This document shows positions 22,113 through 30,801 of a DNA stretch of 64,000 bases, one piece after another. The stretch comes from Pseudomonas benzenivorans (GTDB lineage: Bacteria > Pseudomonadota > Gammaproteobacteria > Pseudomonadales > Pseudomonadaceae). Under the pieces are notes generated by a model. That model had not been told where the DNA came from. It saw only the letters and a program-made list of their open reading frames with translations, and did not search any database. The stretch lies in the NCBI RefSeq assembly GCF_033547155.1, contig NZ_CP137892.1, forward strand, positions 2,356,001 to 2,420,000, read 5' to 3'. A program made the translations under genes and the position numbers. Within the stretch, counting starts at the first letter, position 1. Each line of letters opens with the position of its first letter.

Positions 22113-23441
22113 ATGCCTCTGACTCTTCTCACCAGCGCCGGCGTCCTCTTGCTCCTGGCGCTCCTGGTCGTACTGCGTCGTCGTGAGCGCCACACCCGCG
22201 AACAACTGGCCCAGTACCGGGCGCTGGCCGAACGGCTGCCCGAGGGTGTGTTGCAGGTGGCACGCGACGGCCGGATCAGCCGCCACAACCCGGCGGCCGC
22301 ACGATTGCTGGGGCGTGGCAAAGCGGCACTGGTCGGTAAACACCTGGCGGACTGCCTGCCGCAGCTGAGCGGAATGGCCGCGTACACGCCGCAGCGCTGC
22401 AGCCTGAACGACGGCGGCGCCAGTAACCACCCGGCACTGGAAGCCCTGCGTATCGGCCCGAGCGATACCGACACCGGCATCCTGCTTATCCAGCCGGCCA
22501 CCAAGACCGGCAGGTCAACGGAGGACGCCGAGCGCTTCAAGCGCAGCCAGTACTTCGCCCGCATCGGCACCTGGGACTGGCGCATCGACAGCGACGAGCT
22601 CTACTGGTCGGACGCCATCTACGGCATGTTCGGCTACCAAGTGGGCCAGGTGACGCCCTCTTACCAACTGTTCTGCGCCAGCGTACACCCGGATGACCAG
22701 GCACAGGTCCGCACCGGCGAGCTGCGCTGCATCGCAACCGGCGAGAACCACGACGAGGAATACCGGGTCGTCTGGCCCGACGGCACCCAGCGCTGGTTGC
22801 GCGAAACCGGCAATGTGGTCAAGGACGCCGAGGGCCGCGCCGTGCGCATGATGGGCGTGGTACGCGATATCACCGAAGAAAAAGCCTGGACCCGTGAGCT
22901 GCACCAGCTGGCCCACCATGATCCGCTCACCGGATTGCCCAACCGCCTGGTGTTCGAGGCGCACCTGGCCAAGTCGCTGGAGCGGGCGCGGCGCAATACC
23001 ACGCGCGTGGCGCTGGTGTTCATCGACCTCAACGGTTTCAAGGCGATCAATGACCAGTACGGCCATGCCGTCGGGGATCGGGTGCTGGTCGTCACCGGCA
23101 CGCGCCTGAACCGCACGCTACGCGAGTCCGACACCCTGGCGAGAATCGGCGGCGACGAGTTCGTCGCCATCCTGGAGGACTTCTCGGCGAGCCGGCCCCT
23201 GGAGGACGAGGCCCGGGTTGTCGCCGAGAAAATCCTCACGGCCCTGAGTAAACCCATCCAGATCGGCAACACAGCGCACCACACCGGCGCCAGCCTGGGC
23301 ATCGCGGTGTTTCCAGAGCATGCGCCAAACATGGACAGGCTGATCCATACCGCCGATATGGCGATGTACGAAGCCAAGCGCAGTGGCAACAATCAGTACC
23401 GCCTCGGCGGCGACCCGAGCCCTCAGCCGCAGACAAGCTGA
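22113..23441 (+). CDS. Membrane-anchored PAS-GGDEF diguanylate cyclase
   Basis: 442 residues. One N-terminal helix (LLTSAGVLLLLALLVVL) anchors it. A first, degenerate PAS (about 30-125) contains LPEGVLQVARDGRISRHNPAA; a second PAS-PAC (about 140-265) contains GTWDWRIDSDELYWSDAIYGMFGY and EYRVVWPDGTQRWL. The GGDEF domain (about 270-430) has an intact RIGGDEF and the inhibitory RxxD (RESD) exactly five residues upstream. It should synthesise c-di-GMP in response to a signal bound by the PAS domains. No EAL domain follows. It is a single gene. Confidence 0.92.
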   Translation: MPLTLLTSAGVLLLLALLVVLRRRERHTREQLAQYRALAERLPEGVLQVARDGRISRHNPAAARLLGRGKAALVGKHLADCLPQLSGMAAYTPQRCSLNDGGASNHPALEALRIGPSDTDTGILLIQPATKTGRSTEDAERFKRSQYFARIGTWDWRIDSDELYWSDAIYGMFGYQVGQVTPSYQLFCASVHPDDQAQVRTGELRCIATGENHDEEYRVVWPDGTQRWLRETGNVVKDAEGRAVRMMGVVRDITEEKAWTRELHQLAHHDPLTGLPNRLVFEAHLAKSLERARRNTTRVALVFIDLNGFKAINDQYGHAVGDRVLVVTGTRLNRTLRESDTLARIGGDEFVAILEDFSASRPLEDEARVVAEKILTALSKPIQIGNTAHHTGASLGIAVFPEHAPNMDRLIHTADMAMYEAKRSGNNQYRLGGDPSPQPQTS

Positions 23442-23465
23442 GCCGGCAGGTCTTCGGCCGCCCGC

Positions 23466-23768
23466 TTATCTCAAGCGCGAATCCGAGCGGCGGATGATCT
23501 TGATCGAATGTTTCAGCGTCGGTTTACGGGTGACGCTGATCGCCTTGCGGGTCACGGTGTCGATGGTGATATTCCAGAATCCGCTACTGGGCACGGTGAT
23601 CTTGGCCGGGAACTTGTCGAATGCACCGCCGTGATAGGTGTGGCGACCGCCGTTCTTGAAGCTGCGAAAGTTCGCGTCATTCATCAGACGGATATTGCAG
23701 GTCTGCGAGCACTCGATGACGACGATATCGTCCTCGTTCAGGTGTTCGCGCTGGTGTATGAACTTCAT
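23466..23768 (-). CDS. DUF1883 domain protein
   Basis: A 100-residue small beta-rich protein. The conserved features MKFIHQREHLNEDDIVVIECS, CNIRLMND-NF, GGRHTYHGGAF and GFWNITIDT identify DUF1883. The charged C-terminal tail (KIIRRSDSRLR) is longer than the core domain. The family's function is unknown; it occurs as a stand-alone protein, as here, or fused to TIR-like domains. The gene is convergent with the PAS-GGDEF gene (24 bases apart) and divergent from the radical-SAM gene. Confidence 0.85.
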   Translation of the reverse strand: MKFIHQREHLNEDDIVVIECSQTCNIRLMNDANFRSFKNGGRHTYHGGAFDKFPAKITVPSSGFWNITIDTVTRKAISVTRKPTLKHSIKIIRRSDSRLR

Positions 23769-23925
23769 CTACGGCTCCACTAGGCTTTGGCAGTCAAATC
23801 AAGCCGCTAGTATGAGCCAGGGGCTGGTCGCCTGGCCATTTGCGCAAGGGTCGGCCGTATTCCGAAGCGCTTGCCGATACACCGCGCTACGCGTCGGCGC
23901 GCCTCGGTGATAGGATTCGCGCCCC

Positions 23926-24960
23926 ATGCATATCCAAGACTTTCAGCAACGCCTCGCCGAGCTCGGCGCCAAGCCTCAGCACAGCGGGCGGATCACCCGT
24001 GCCTGGTTGCAGGGCAAGCCACTGGACAGCGGCACCCGCAACCAACCCAGCGAGAACTTCCTGCCGCTCAGCGTGCGCGAGGCCTTGCCCCAGTTGAGCG
24101 AGGCACTGGACGGCCTCGTGCGCCTGCGCTCCGAGCATCCGGGCGCCGACGGTTCGGCGCGCTTGCTGGTGGAGCTGGGCGACGGGCAGATGGTCGAGAG
24201 CGTACTGCTGCCGCGCGACGGCCTGTGCGTCTCCAGCCAGGTCGGCTGCGCGGTCGGCTGCGTGTTCTGCATGACCGGCAAGAGCGGCCTGTTGCGCCAG
24301 CTCAGCAGCGCCGAGATCGTCGCCCAGGTAGCGCTGGCCCGACGCTTTCGCGCGGTGAAGAAAGTCGTGTTCATGGGCATGGGCGAGCCGGCCCACAACC
24401 TCGACAACGTGCTCGAGGCCATCGACCTGCTGGGCACCGAGGGCGGCATCGGCCACAAGAACCTGGTGTTCTCCACCGTAGGCGACCCGCGGGTATTCGA
24501 GCGCTTGCCGCAACAACGAATCAAGCCGGCGCTGGCGCTGTCGCTGCACACCACCGATGCCGAACTGCGCCAGCAGCTGCTGCCCCGCGCACCGCGCATC
24601 GACCCCGAGGAGCTGATGGAATTGGGTGAGGCCTACGCCCGCGCCGTCGACTACCCGATTCAGTACCAGTGGACCCTGCTCAAGGGCATCAACGACAGTC
24701 AGGAGGAGATGGACGGCATCCTGCGCCTGTTCAAGGGCAAGTTCGCGGTGCTCAACCTGATCCCCTACAACAGCCTGGAAGGCGACGCCTACGCGCGGCC
24801 GGACGGCGACCGTATCGTGCAGATGGTGCGCTACCTGCACAGTCGCGGCGTGTTGACCAAGGTGCGCAACTCGGCGGGCCAGGACATCGACGGCGGCTGC
24901 GGCCAATTGCGAGCCCGGGCCGCGGCCCTGATCAAGCCCCGCCCAGTGCGCGCTCGTTGA
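23926..24960 (+). CDS. RlmN-family radical SAM methyltransferase (paralogue)
   Basis: 344 residues. The radical-SAM cluster motif C-x3-C-x2-C is CAVGCVFC at about 106-113. The preceding Cys in LCVSSQVGC corresponds to the substrate-adduct Cys118 of E. coli RlmN, and the C-terminal GGCGQL supplies the methyl-carrier Cys355 equivalent. GMGEPAHNLDNVL and SLHTTDAELRQQLLP are also family motifs. It therefore has the full dual-site machinery for C-methylation of an RNA adenine. It is shorter and diverged from the housekeeping RlmN, and Pseudomonas genomes normally carry both, so the target (23S rRNA A2503 or another adenine) should not be assumed. Confidence 0.85.
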   Translation: MHIQDFQQRLAELGAKPQHSGRITRAWLQGKPLDSGTRNQPSENFLPLSVREALPQLSEALDGLVRLRSEHPGADGSARLLVELGDGQMVESVLLPRDGLCVSSQVGCAVGCVFCMTGKSGLLRQLSSAEIVAQVALARRFRAVKKVVFMGMGEPAHNLDNVLEAIDLLGTEGGIGHKNLVFSTVGDPRVFERLPQQRIKPALALSLHTTDAELRQQLLPRAPRIDPEELMELGEAYARAVDYPIQYQWTLLKGINDSQEEMDGILRLFKGKFAVLNLIPYNSLEGDAYARPDGDRIVQMVRYLHSRGVLTKVRNSAGQDIDGGCGQLRARAAALIKPRPVRAR

Positions 24961-25007
24961 ACAGAACGGGCTGCGCGCCCAGCGCCTGAGATGCCCCGCC
25001 CGATCGT

Positions 25008-28000
25008 TCAACAGGGATCGAGCAGTGCCTCCTCAGCCTGCAACCAGTCGCCCAGCGGCCTGGGTTTCTGCACGCCGAAGCCCTGTACATAGTCCACCCC
25101 CATCTCCGCCAGTCGGGCGCGTATCGACGGGGTCTCCACATACTCGGCGACGGTACGGCGCCCCAGCGCATGGGCGATCTCGTTGATCGAGCGGACCATC
25201 GCCAGGTCGCTCGGCGAATGTTCGATTTCCTTGACGAAACTGCCGTCGATCTTCACGTAGTCCACCGGCAGGCGCTTGAGGTAGTCGAAGGAGGAGAAGC
25301 CGACGCCGAAATCGTCGATCGAGAAGCTGCAGCCGGCGCATTGCAGGTGACGCACCAGATCGGCGGTCTTGGCCAGATTGGCCACGGCAGCGGTTTCGGT
25401 CAGCTCGAAACAGATACGCCGCGGGTCGACGGCATAACGTTCGAAGAGACTCTCGATAAAGCCGAGCAGGCGGTCGTCGTTGAGGCTGCTGCCGGACAGG
25501 TTGATCGACAGGCCCGAACAACGCTGCCAGAGCTGCGGATGTCGCTCCAGCTCACTGAAGATCCGCCTGAGCACCCAGCGGTCGACCTTGGTCATGCGGT
25601 GATAGCGCTCCGCCGCGGCGATGAAGTCCTGCAGCGGCAGTTCGTTCTGCATCACCAGCAGCAGTTCGTAATGCGGCTGCTCGGGCGAGTCGGATGCCGT
25701 GGGGGCGATCTGCTGCACGCGCAGGGAAAGATCCTCGCGCTCGACTATGTCGTCGACCCGAGCGGCGATGGCCAGCAGTCCGATACGGCCGTCATCGGCC
25801 ACCTCGCTGAAGCGCTGCACACGGTTGCGCCCCGCCTCCTTGGCGTCATTGCAGGCGCTCTGCAAGTCGAAGAACAGGTTGGCGACATCATGCCGCTGGG
25901 CCGCCTCGACCACGCCAATGCTCAGGGTCAGGCCGTGCCGATGGCCATTCCACTCGAACCCCTCGGCCTCGATCGCCGCCCTCAGATCCTCGGCCAATTC
26001 GGCGGCGCGGGCCTCTGCACAGGCCGGCAGGACCACGGCGAACTCCACACCGCCGACCCGGGCCATGCAGCTGGCCGTCGGCAACCACATCTGCAGGCGA
26101 TTGGCGACTTGCCGCAGGCAGGCGTCTCCCGCCACCGGCCCGGCATGACCGTTGATCAAGCTGAACTGGTCGATATGGGCCATCAAGAAGGACGGCGTGT
26201 CGCCGGCCGAGAGGCTCTGCGCCAGCGCGCCCTCGAAGCTGCGCCGATTAGGCAGGCCGGTGAGTTCGTCATGACTACGGGCGTGGGCTATCTCGCGGTA
26301 GAGCCTGCCGACCATGTCCTGCAGCGTGCGCTGGACCAGGCCCTCGCCCTCGCCGCCTGCGCCATCGACCACCAAGGCGCCTTCGGCCAGCTTGCCAGCC
26401 AGCTCGGCCACTCCGAAACTGCCCGCCTCCTGCCCCTGATCATCGACCAGGACATAGTGGTCCATCTGTGGGTTGCGCCAGATCAACTGCAAGGGCTGGC
26501 CATCTTCAGTCAACAGCCAGTCGCCCTGCTGCAGCGCTTCCAGACGCTCGCGCCAGCGGTGCAACTGCGCGGGCACTGGCGGGGCCGCTGGCGGCAGGGG
26601 CGGCCCCTCGACCAGTTCTACCGGACTCATGCCGAGCAGCTGCTCGCGCAGCTCCGCCAGCACCGATGCCTGCTGAAAATGCCCCGCCCCAAACTCGTCC
26701 ATGCGCCGACGCAGGATCTGCAACAGGTGATCGACCTCATCCACCCGGGCAGCCCGATCAGTCTCGGCCAGGCCCTCCGATGCCTCCTGCAGGCGCTTTA
26801 CCAGCAGGCTGGTGAGGGCCACGTCGGCCCGCCAGGAAAGCTTCTCATCATCCGAGCGAATCAACTCGTTGACCAACAGATCACGCCATCCGCTATCCAG
26901 CCACTGCGCCAGCAGCTTCGGCACCCGCTCACCGCAGATTGCGGCCATGGCCAGCGCCACCTCGCGCTGGGCGCTCTCCAGAATGTCGTGACCGCGGTGC
27001 AACTGCATGACCCGCTGAGCACTACGCTGGTAACCACGCCGCTGGATGCTCAGCAACTCATCGAGTTCCGCATCGAAGCGTGTGAATACCTCGGCGTCGC
27101 CCTGGTACTCGTCGAGAATGCGCTCGACCAGATCCTCCACCCCGGCTTCCAGCGTCTTGTTCGGCGGCTCGGTGTAGTCGCACAGCCGCAACAGGCGATC
27201 GAGAGTGGCGCGTACCGGATGGGCGCTGTCGGCAATGGCTGCAGGTTCGCGCAGCGTGGCTTCGAGCACCGGGAGCAACAGGCGCTGGAGCAAAGGCCGC
27301 AGAGTCGGCGCCAACCCAGCCTCTTGGCCAAACGCCTCGAACACCTCGCTGACCAGGTGGGCGTCCTCGTATTGACGCGGCGTCAATTGGCAGCCTTGCT
27401 GCTGCAGTTGCTCAAGCAGCTGCTGGGCGCCCCAACCACTGGCCGGTGCCTGCTGCCGCTGCAATGCGGCCAGGGCCTCACTGAGCGGCACGTCTCCGGC
27501 GTCCTGGGCCGGCCCAGGGGACGGGGATAAGGGCGCTTCCGTCCGGCGCATACGGCGAATCGCCTGGCACACCGCGTCGGCACTATCCGGCTGGCGGACC
27601 TGCGGTTCACAGTGGCTGCGCATCAACACCTCGGGTTGCGGCAGGGGCTCCACCCGTTGCATCTCGAACTGCGCCGCCAAGGCCTGCAAATAGGGCCGCA
27701 GGGCTTCAGGCAGCGCCCGTTCGACTTCGCCCTGAAACAGGCTACGGATCAATACGGGACGCTCGCGCATGGCCAGTCCGTCCTGTAGCCGGCGCAGGAG
27801 GAATTCGAGCGAGAGCGGATTATCGGCGTCCGGCAAATAGCGTCCGGCCAGGCGACTCAGGCAGGCACAGACGCGCCACTCGAACACCCCCAAAGCCTCG
27901 CGCAGGCCCCGCACCAGATTGCGTGCCAGGAGCATGTCTTCTACTTCACGATCATCCACCAAGCTCCATTCGCTGACGCTCTGCTGCTCGGCCGGCGCCT

Positions 28001-28250
28001 CCGCGCCAGCGGTACCCAGGTGCTGGCAAATCGCGATACAGCAGGAGTCGATGACCCGCTCGCCATGCTTCTTGCAGAACTGCTGGAATTCGTAGAGGGC
28101 CTGGGCATCTTGATTGGAGCCTGCCCTCAGGAACTGCTCGGACAAGGCCGAGTCGAGCCCCCTGAATAGCTCATGCAATGCCGCGGGCAGCGCACTGCGC
28201 ACAACCGAACCGAGCGCTTCGTCGAGCCTGTGGAGAGCCGAGTTGGGCAT
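25008..28250 (-). CDS. DUF1631 - degenerate GGDEF - EAL c-di-GMP protein
   Basis: About 1080 residues, cytosolic. Residues 1-640 are a DUF1631-type helical region (HRLDEALGSVVRSALPAALHELFRG and an RRL..FEG segment later). Residues about 660-810 are a GGDEF domain whose signature reads VGGVEF, so the catalytic Asp/Glu is lost. Residues about 820-1080 are an EAL domain: E in YELLLVM, N in SINLSG, E in ELTET, DD in SIDDFG, K in VKIDGS, E in AEYVET and Q in DYVQGF are all kept, which implies an active phosphodiesterase. The start is ATG 28250 with GGAGG ten bases upstream; a GTG three codons earlier is too close to that site. It may bind GTP through GGVEF to tune hydrolysis. Confidence 0.88.
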   Translation of the reverse strand: MPNSALHRLDEALGSVVRSALPAALHELFRGLDSALSEQFLRAGSNQDAQALYEFQQFCKKHGERVIDSCCIAICQHLGTAGAEAPAEQQSVSEWSLVDDREVEDMLLARNLVRGLREALGVFEWRVCACLSRLAGRYLPDADNPLSLEFLLRRLQDGLAMRERPVLIRSLFQGEVERALPEALRPYLQALAAQFEMQRVEPLPQPEVLMRSHCEPQVRQPDSADAVCQAIRRMRRTEAPLSPSPGPAQDAGDVPLSEALAALQRQQAPASGWGAQQLLEQLQQQGCQLTPRQYEDAHLVSEVFEAFGQEAGLAPTLRPLLQRLLLPVLEATLREPAAIADSAHPVRATLDRLLRLCDYTEPPNKTLEAGVEDLVERILDEYQGDAEVFTRFDAELDELLSIQRRGYQRSAQRVMQLHRGHDILESAQREVALAMAAICGERVPKLLAQWLDSGWRDLLVNELIRSDDEKLSWRADVALTSLLVKRLQEASEGLAETDRAARVDEVDHLLQILRRRMDEFGAGHFQQASVLAELREQLLGMSPVELVEGPPLPPAAPPVPAQLHRWRERLEALQQGDWLLTEDGQPLQLIWRNPQMDHYVLVDDQGQEAGSFGVAELAGKLAEGALVVDGAGGEGEGLVQRTLQDMVGRLYREIAHARSHDELTGLPNRRSFEGALAQSLSAGDTPSFLMAHIDQFSLINGHAGPVAGDACLRQVANRLQMWLPTASCMARVGGVEFAVVLPACAEARAAELAEDLRAAIEAEGFEWNGHRHGLTLSIGVVEAAQRHDVANLFFDLQSACNDAKEAGRNRVQRFSEVADDGRIGLLAIAARVDDIVEREDLSLRVQQIAPTASDSPEQPHYELLLVMQNELPLQDFIAAAERYHRMTKVDRWVLRRIFSELERHPQLWQRCSGLSINLSGSSLNDDRLLGFIESLFERYAVDPRRICFELTETAAVANLAKTADLVRHLQCAGCSFSIDDFGVGFSSFDYLKRLPVDYVKIDGSFVKEIEHSPSDLAMVRSINEIAHALGRRTVAEYVETPSIRARLAEMGVDYVQGFGVQKPRPLGDWLQAEEALLDPC

Positions 28251-28441
28251 CGAGCACACGCCTCCTGCATGTCATGGCATTCCCGTTGAGACTATAGCTG
28301 CATCCAGAGGCCCGACAGAACCCACCACAGCGCTGACGACGTCAGCAGGCAAGCGACACGCCGCAATCCGTCGACTATGTGGCTGGCAAATTCTGCTGTG
28401 CCGGTAATAATGCTCCGAGCAACTTTCTATGGGTACAGGGA

Positions 28442-28909
28442 ATGGCCGAACACACTGCGAACATCGTCTGGGAGCGCGGCGAGCAAGACTTTCTCGCCAA
28501 CCGCTACAGCCGGGCCCACCGCTGGCGCTTCGACGGCGGCGTGGAAGTACCGGCCTCCTCCTCGCCCCATGTCGTGCCACTGCCCTGGTCAGATGCCCAG
28601 GGGGTCGACCCGGAGGAAGCCTTCGTCGCCTCCCTGTCCAGCTGCCATATGTTGTGGTTCCTGTCACTCGCAGCCAAGCAGGGGTTTCGGGTCGATAGCT
28701 ACGCTGACCACGCCCTGGGCGTGATGGCCAGAAATGCCGAGGGCCGACTGGCCATGACCGAGGTCCTGTTGCGCCCGCGCGTGATCTTCGGCGGGGAGCC
28801 GCAGCCGAACCCCGAACAACTGACGGCCCTTCACGAAGAGGCCCACGAGGAATGCTTTATCGCCAACTCGGTGAAAAGCCGAGTGCGTTGCGAGCCGGTG
28901 TTAGGGTAA
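28442..28909 (+). CDS. OsmC/Ohr-family peroxiredoxin
   Basis: 155 residues. PEEAFVASLSSCHMLWFLSLAAKQG carries the first peroxidatic cysteine, and HEECFIANSVKSRV the resolving-cysteine region, as in OsmC-like organic hydroperoxide reductases. The frame opens earlier at 28379, but the family begins with the AEHTANIVWERG strand, so ATG 28442 is chosen; its ribosome-binding site is weak. It reduces organic peroxides in the cytosol. It is divergent from the DUF1631-GGDEF-EAL gene. Confidence 0.85.
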   Translation: MAEHTANIVWERGEQDFLANRYSRAHRWRFDGGVEVPASSSPHVVPLPWSDAQGVDPEEAFVASLSSCHMLWFLSLAAKQGFRVDSYADHALGVMARNAEGRLAMTEVLLRPRVIFGGEPQPNPEQLTALHEEAHEECFIANSVKSRVRCEPVLG

Positions 28910-28988
28910 CGCCCGGGGTCTGACGACGCCGCGAAACACAGGCTCTCCGGGAACTCGACCGACATGCAGCCGCGGCTATGGAGACCGT

Positions 28989-29213
28989 ATGACCGACAAA
29001 CAGAAACAGGATGAGCAGCCGTTGACCTTGCGCGAGATGCTGCAGAGCGTTGTGGCGGCAGCCTTCGGCGTGCAGAGCAACAAACACCGCGCGCGTGACT
29101 TCAGCCGCGGCAAGCCGAGTCACTTCATCATTCTCGGTGTGCTGTTCACCCTGGTCTTCGTCTTGGTGCTCTTCGCCGTGGTCAAGCTGGTCCTGCACCT
29201 GGCCGGCCTCTGA
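28989..29213 (+). CDS. DUF2970 small membrane protein
   Basis: 74 residues: a hydrophilic N-terminus (QPLTLREMLQSVVAAAFGVQSNKHRARDFSRG) and one C-terminal helix (FIILGVLFTLVFVLVLFAVV). The SVxAAxFGVQS motif identifies DUF2970, a short proteobacterial inner-membrane family of unknown function. Its stop abuts the stop of the convergent binding-protein gene. Confidence 0.88.
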   Translation: MTDKQKQDEQPLTLREMLQSVVAAAFGVQSNKHRARDFSRGKPSHFIILGVLFTLVFVLVLFAVVKLVLHLAGL

Positions 29214-30332
29214 TCACTGCAGCAACGGCTCGACCGAAAAGCGGTAGTTGCTCAGCTGCGGCCGGTACAACGCACTGAACTTGCGGAAGTCGAGCCCATA
29301 GCCCGGCACTCGCAGGCGCTTCGACAGGGCGGCGGCCTGCTTTTCGTCGAGCAGGCTGAACACCCCATCGACGCGGTCCTTGCCGCCGCGCTGCGCGAAA
29401 TCCTGCCCGGCGTGATAGTCATGCAGCAGCACCATGGCCCAGCCGCCCAGGGTGAAATGCCCGCCCGCCAGCACACACAACGGGCCCGAGATACGCGCCT
29501 GGAGCACCTCTTCCGAATTGTTCAGCGCGGAAAAATGCAGATCTCTGCCCGGGTGTCGATCCAGCTCCCGCGCCGCCCGCATCGCGCCGAACGCCATTTC
29601 GTCATTCGCGGCCCAGACCAGGCGCACATTGGGGTAGCGCGGCAGCAGCAACTGCGCCTGCTGATAAGCACGCTGTCGCGCCCACTGGCCATATACCAGT
29701 TGCTGCAACTTCACTTCCGGATGCTCCGCCAGCGCCTGGCGCAAGCCATCTTCTCGCAGCGTGGCCGAAGGCGTGTGACGCACCCCTGAAAATGCCAGCA
29801 TCTCCCCCGCGCGGCCACCGAGTTTGGCGATCAACGCCTTGCCCGTCAGGTAGCCCGCTTCCTTGTCATTGGGAACCAGACTGCCGATCCAGTTCCTATA
29901 GTGTTCCCGCGTACCGCCGACAAGCGCCTGCTGCTCCGGCGTCAGGGTGCTGTGCAGGGAGAACAGCTTGATCCGACTGTCGGCGAACAACCTCAACAAC
30001 TCGGGGCCGGTATACATTTCATTGACGAACAGCAGATAGTCAGGCTGTTCGGCATCAGCCAGCACTTGGCGCGCATTGTTCAATAGAAGCTTGGGATCGC
30101 GTTCGCCGTAGATCACCCGCAGGCGCATGCCGAGACTGGTGGCGGCGGCCTGCATGAAGTCGCTGTAACCGACCCAGAAGGGTTCGTTGGAATAACCCGG
30201 ATTGAGAAATACCACGGATGCACCCGGCACCCCGGACTCCGTCTTGGCAGACGCGGCCAGTGCTGCCTCGCAAGAAGCGAGTAACACCAGGCTAAAGATA
30301 ATTCTGACAACCGCCTCGACCACGCCATGCAT
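29214..30332 (-). CDS. Periplasmic sugar-type substrate-binding protein (Peripla_BP family)
   Basis: 372 residues when started at ATG 30332, which begins a signal peptide (VVRIIFSLVLLASCEAALAA). The mature protein starts VVFLNPGYSNEPFWVGYSDFMQAAA, typical of the ribose/galactose-binding (PBP-1/LacI-like) fold, with NDEMAFGAMRAARE as the hinge-side helix. No permease or ATPase genes adjoin it, so it may feed a distant ABC transporter or act as the sensor for a chemoreceptor or kinase (LuxP/autoinducer-like). Ligand unknown. Confidence 0.8.
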   Translation of the reverse strand: MHGVVEAVVRIIFSLVLLASCEAALAASAKTESGVPGASVVFLNPGYSNEPFWVGYSDFMQAAATSLGMRLRVIYGERDPKLLLNNARQVLADAEQPDYLLFVNEMYTGPELLRLFADSRIKLFSLHSTLTPEQQALVGGTREHYRNWIGSLVPNDKEAGYLTGKALIAKLGGRAGEMLAFSGVRHTPSATLREDGLRQALAEHPEVKLQQLVYGQWARQRAYQQAQLLLPRYPNVRLVWAANDEMAFGAMRAARELDRHPGRDLHFSALNNSEEVLQARISGPLCVLAGGHFTLGGWAMVLLHDYHAGQDFAQRGGKDRVDGVFSLLDEKQAAALSKRLRVPGYGLDFRKFSALYRPQLSNYRFSVEPLLQ

Positions 30333-30451
30333 CCCCACCCAGAAAAGCGCGCGCAGTATACGGCCGATCAGGTGGCCGCCTGCCACCACCCGTCAGCCGA
30401 CTGCAATTGAGTGGACCTGGCTCTACTACCCACTAGTGGCTGTTGGCGGGC

Positions 30452-30565
30452 CTACTGCTGGCTGACCCAGAAAACCGCCGTGGCAACGGCAATCAGGATC
30501 AGGGTAAAGATGGCCCTGGCATCGACGACGCTATCGCGGTTATCCGGTGCGGAGTGCTCGGTCAT
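30452..30565 (-). CDS. 37-residue single-helix membrane peptide
   Basis: ATG 30565 is preceded by AGGG eight bases upstream, and TAG ends it at 30452. A hydrophilic acidic start (MTEHSAPDNRDSVVDARA) is followed by one membrane helix (IFTLILIAVATAVFWVSQQ). Codon use matches the genome. It is too short for most gene finders. I know of no assigned function; small membrane peptides of this shape often regulate transporters or kinases. It is divergent from cysI and lies upstream of the binding-protein gene on the same strand. Confidence 0.55.
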   Translation of the reverse strand: MTEHSAPDNRDSVVDARAIFTLILIAVATAVFWVSQQ

Positions 30566-30801
30566 TTGGCTAGCCCTTTTTTGTGTTTATGGGTACGTCG
30601 CTGTGCAGTTAAGACCAGGCCAGGCGCGTGCTCAAGCAGTGGGGTTATGCCCCGCCCCATTCTTAGCGCTAAAGGTTCTTTCCATATATTTAAACATCAC
30701 TTTTGCGTATATCCCCGAACTGGTATCTTCCTTCGCCTCCGCTGGGAGAGCGCGGCCGTGCGCGCTGATTTGCTGCAAGCAGCCTGATAACAGGACACTT
30801 C

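Noticed and set aside
25170..27530. A 786-codon plus-strand open frame
   Set aside because: Shadow of the DUF1631-GGDEF-EAL gene; no recognisable motif.
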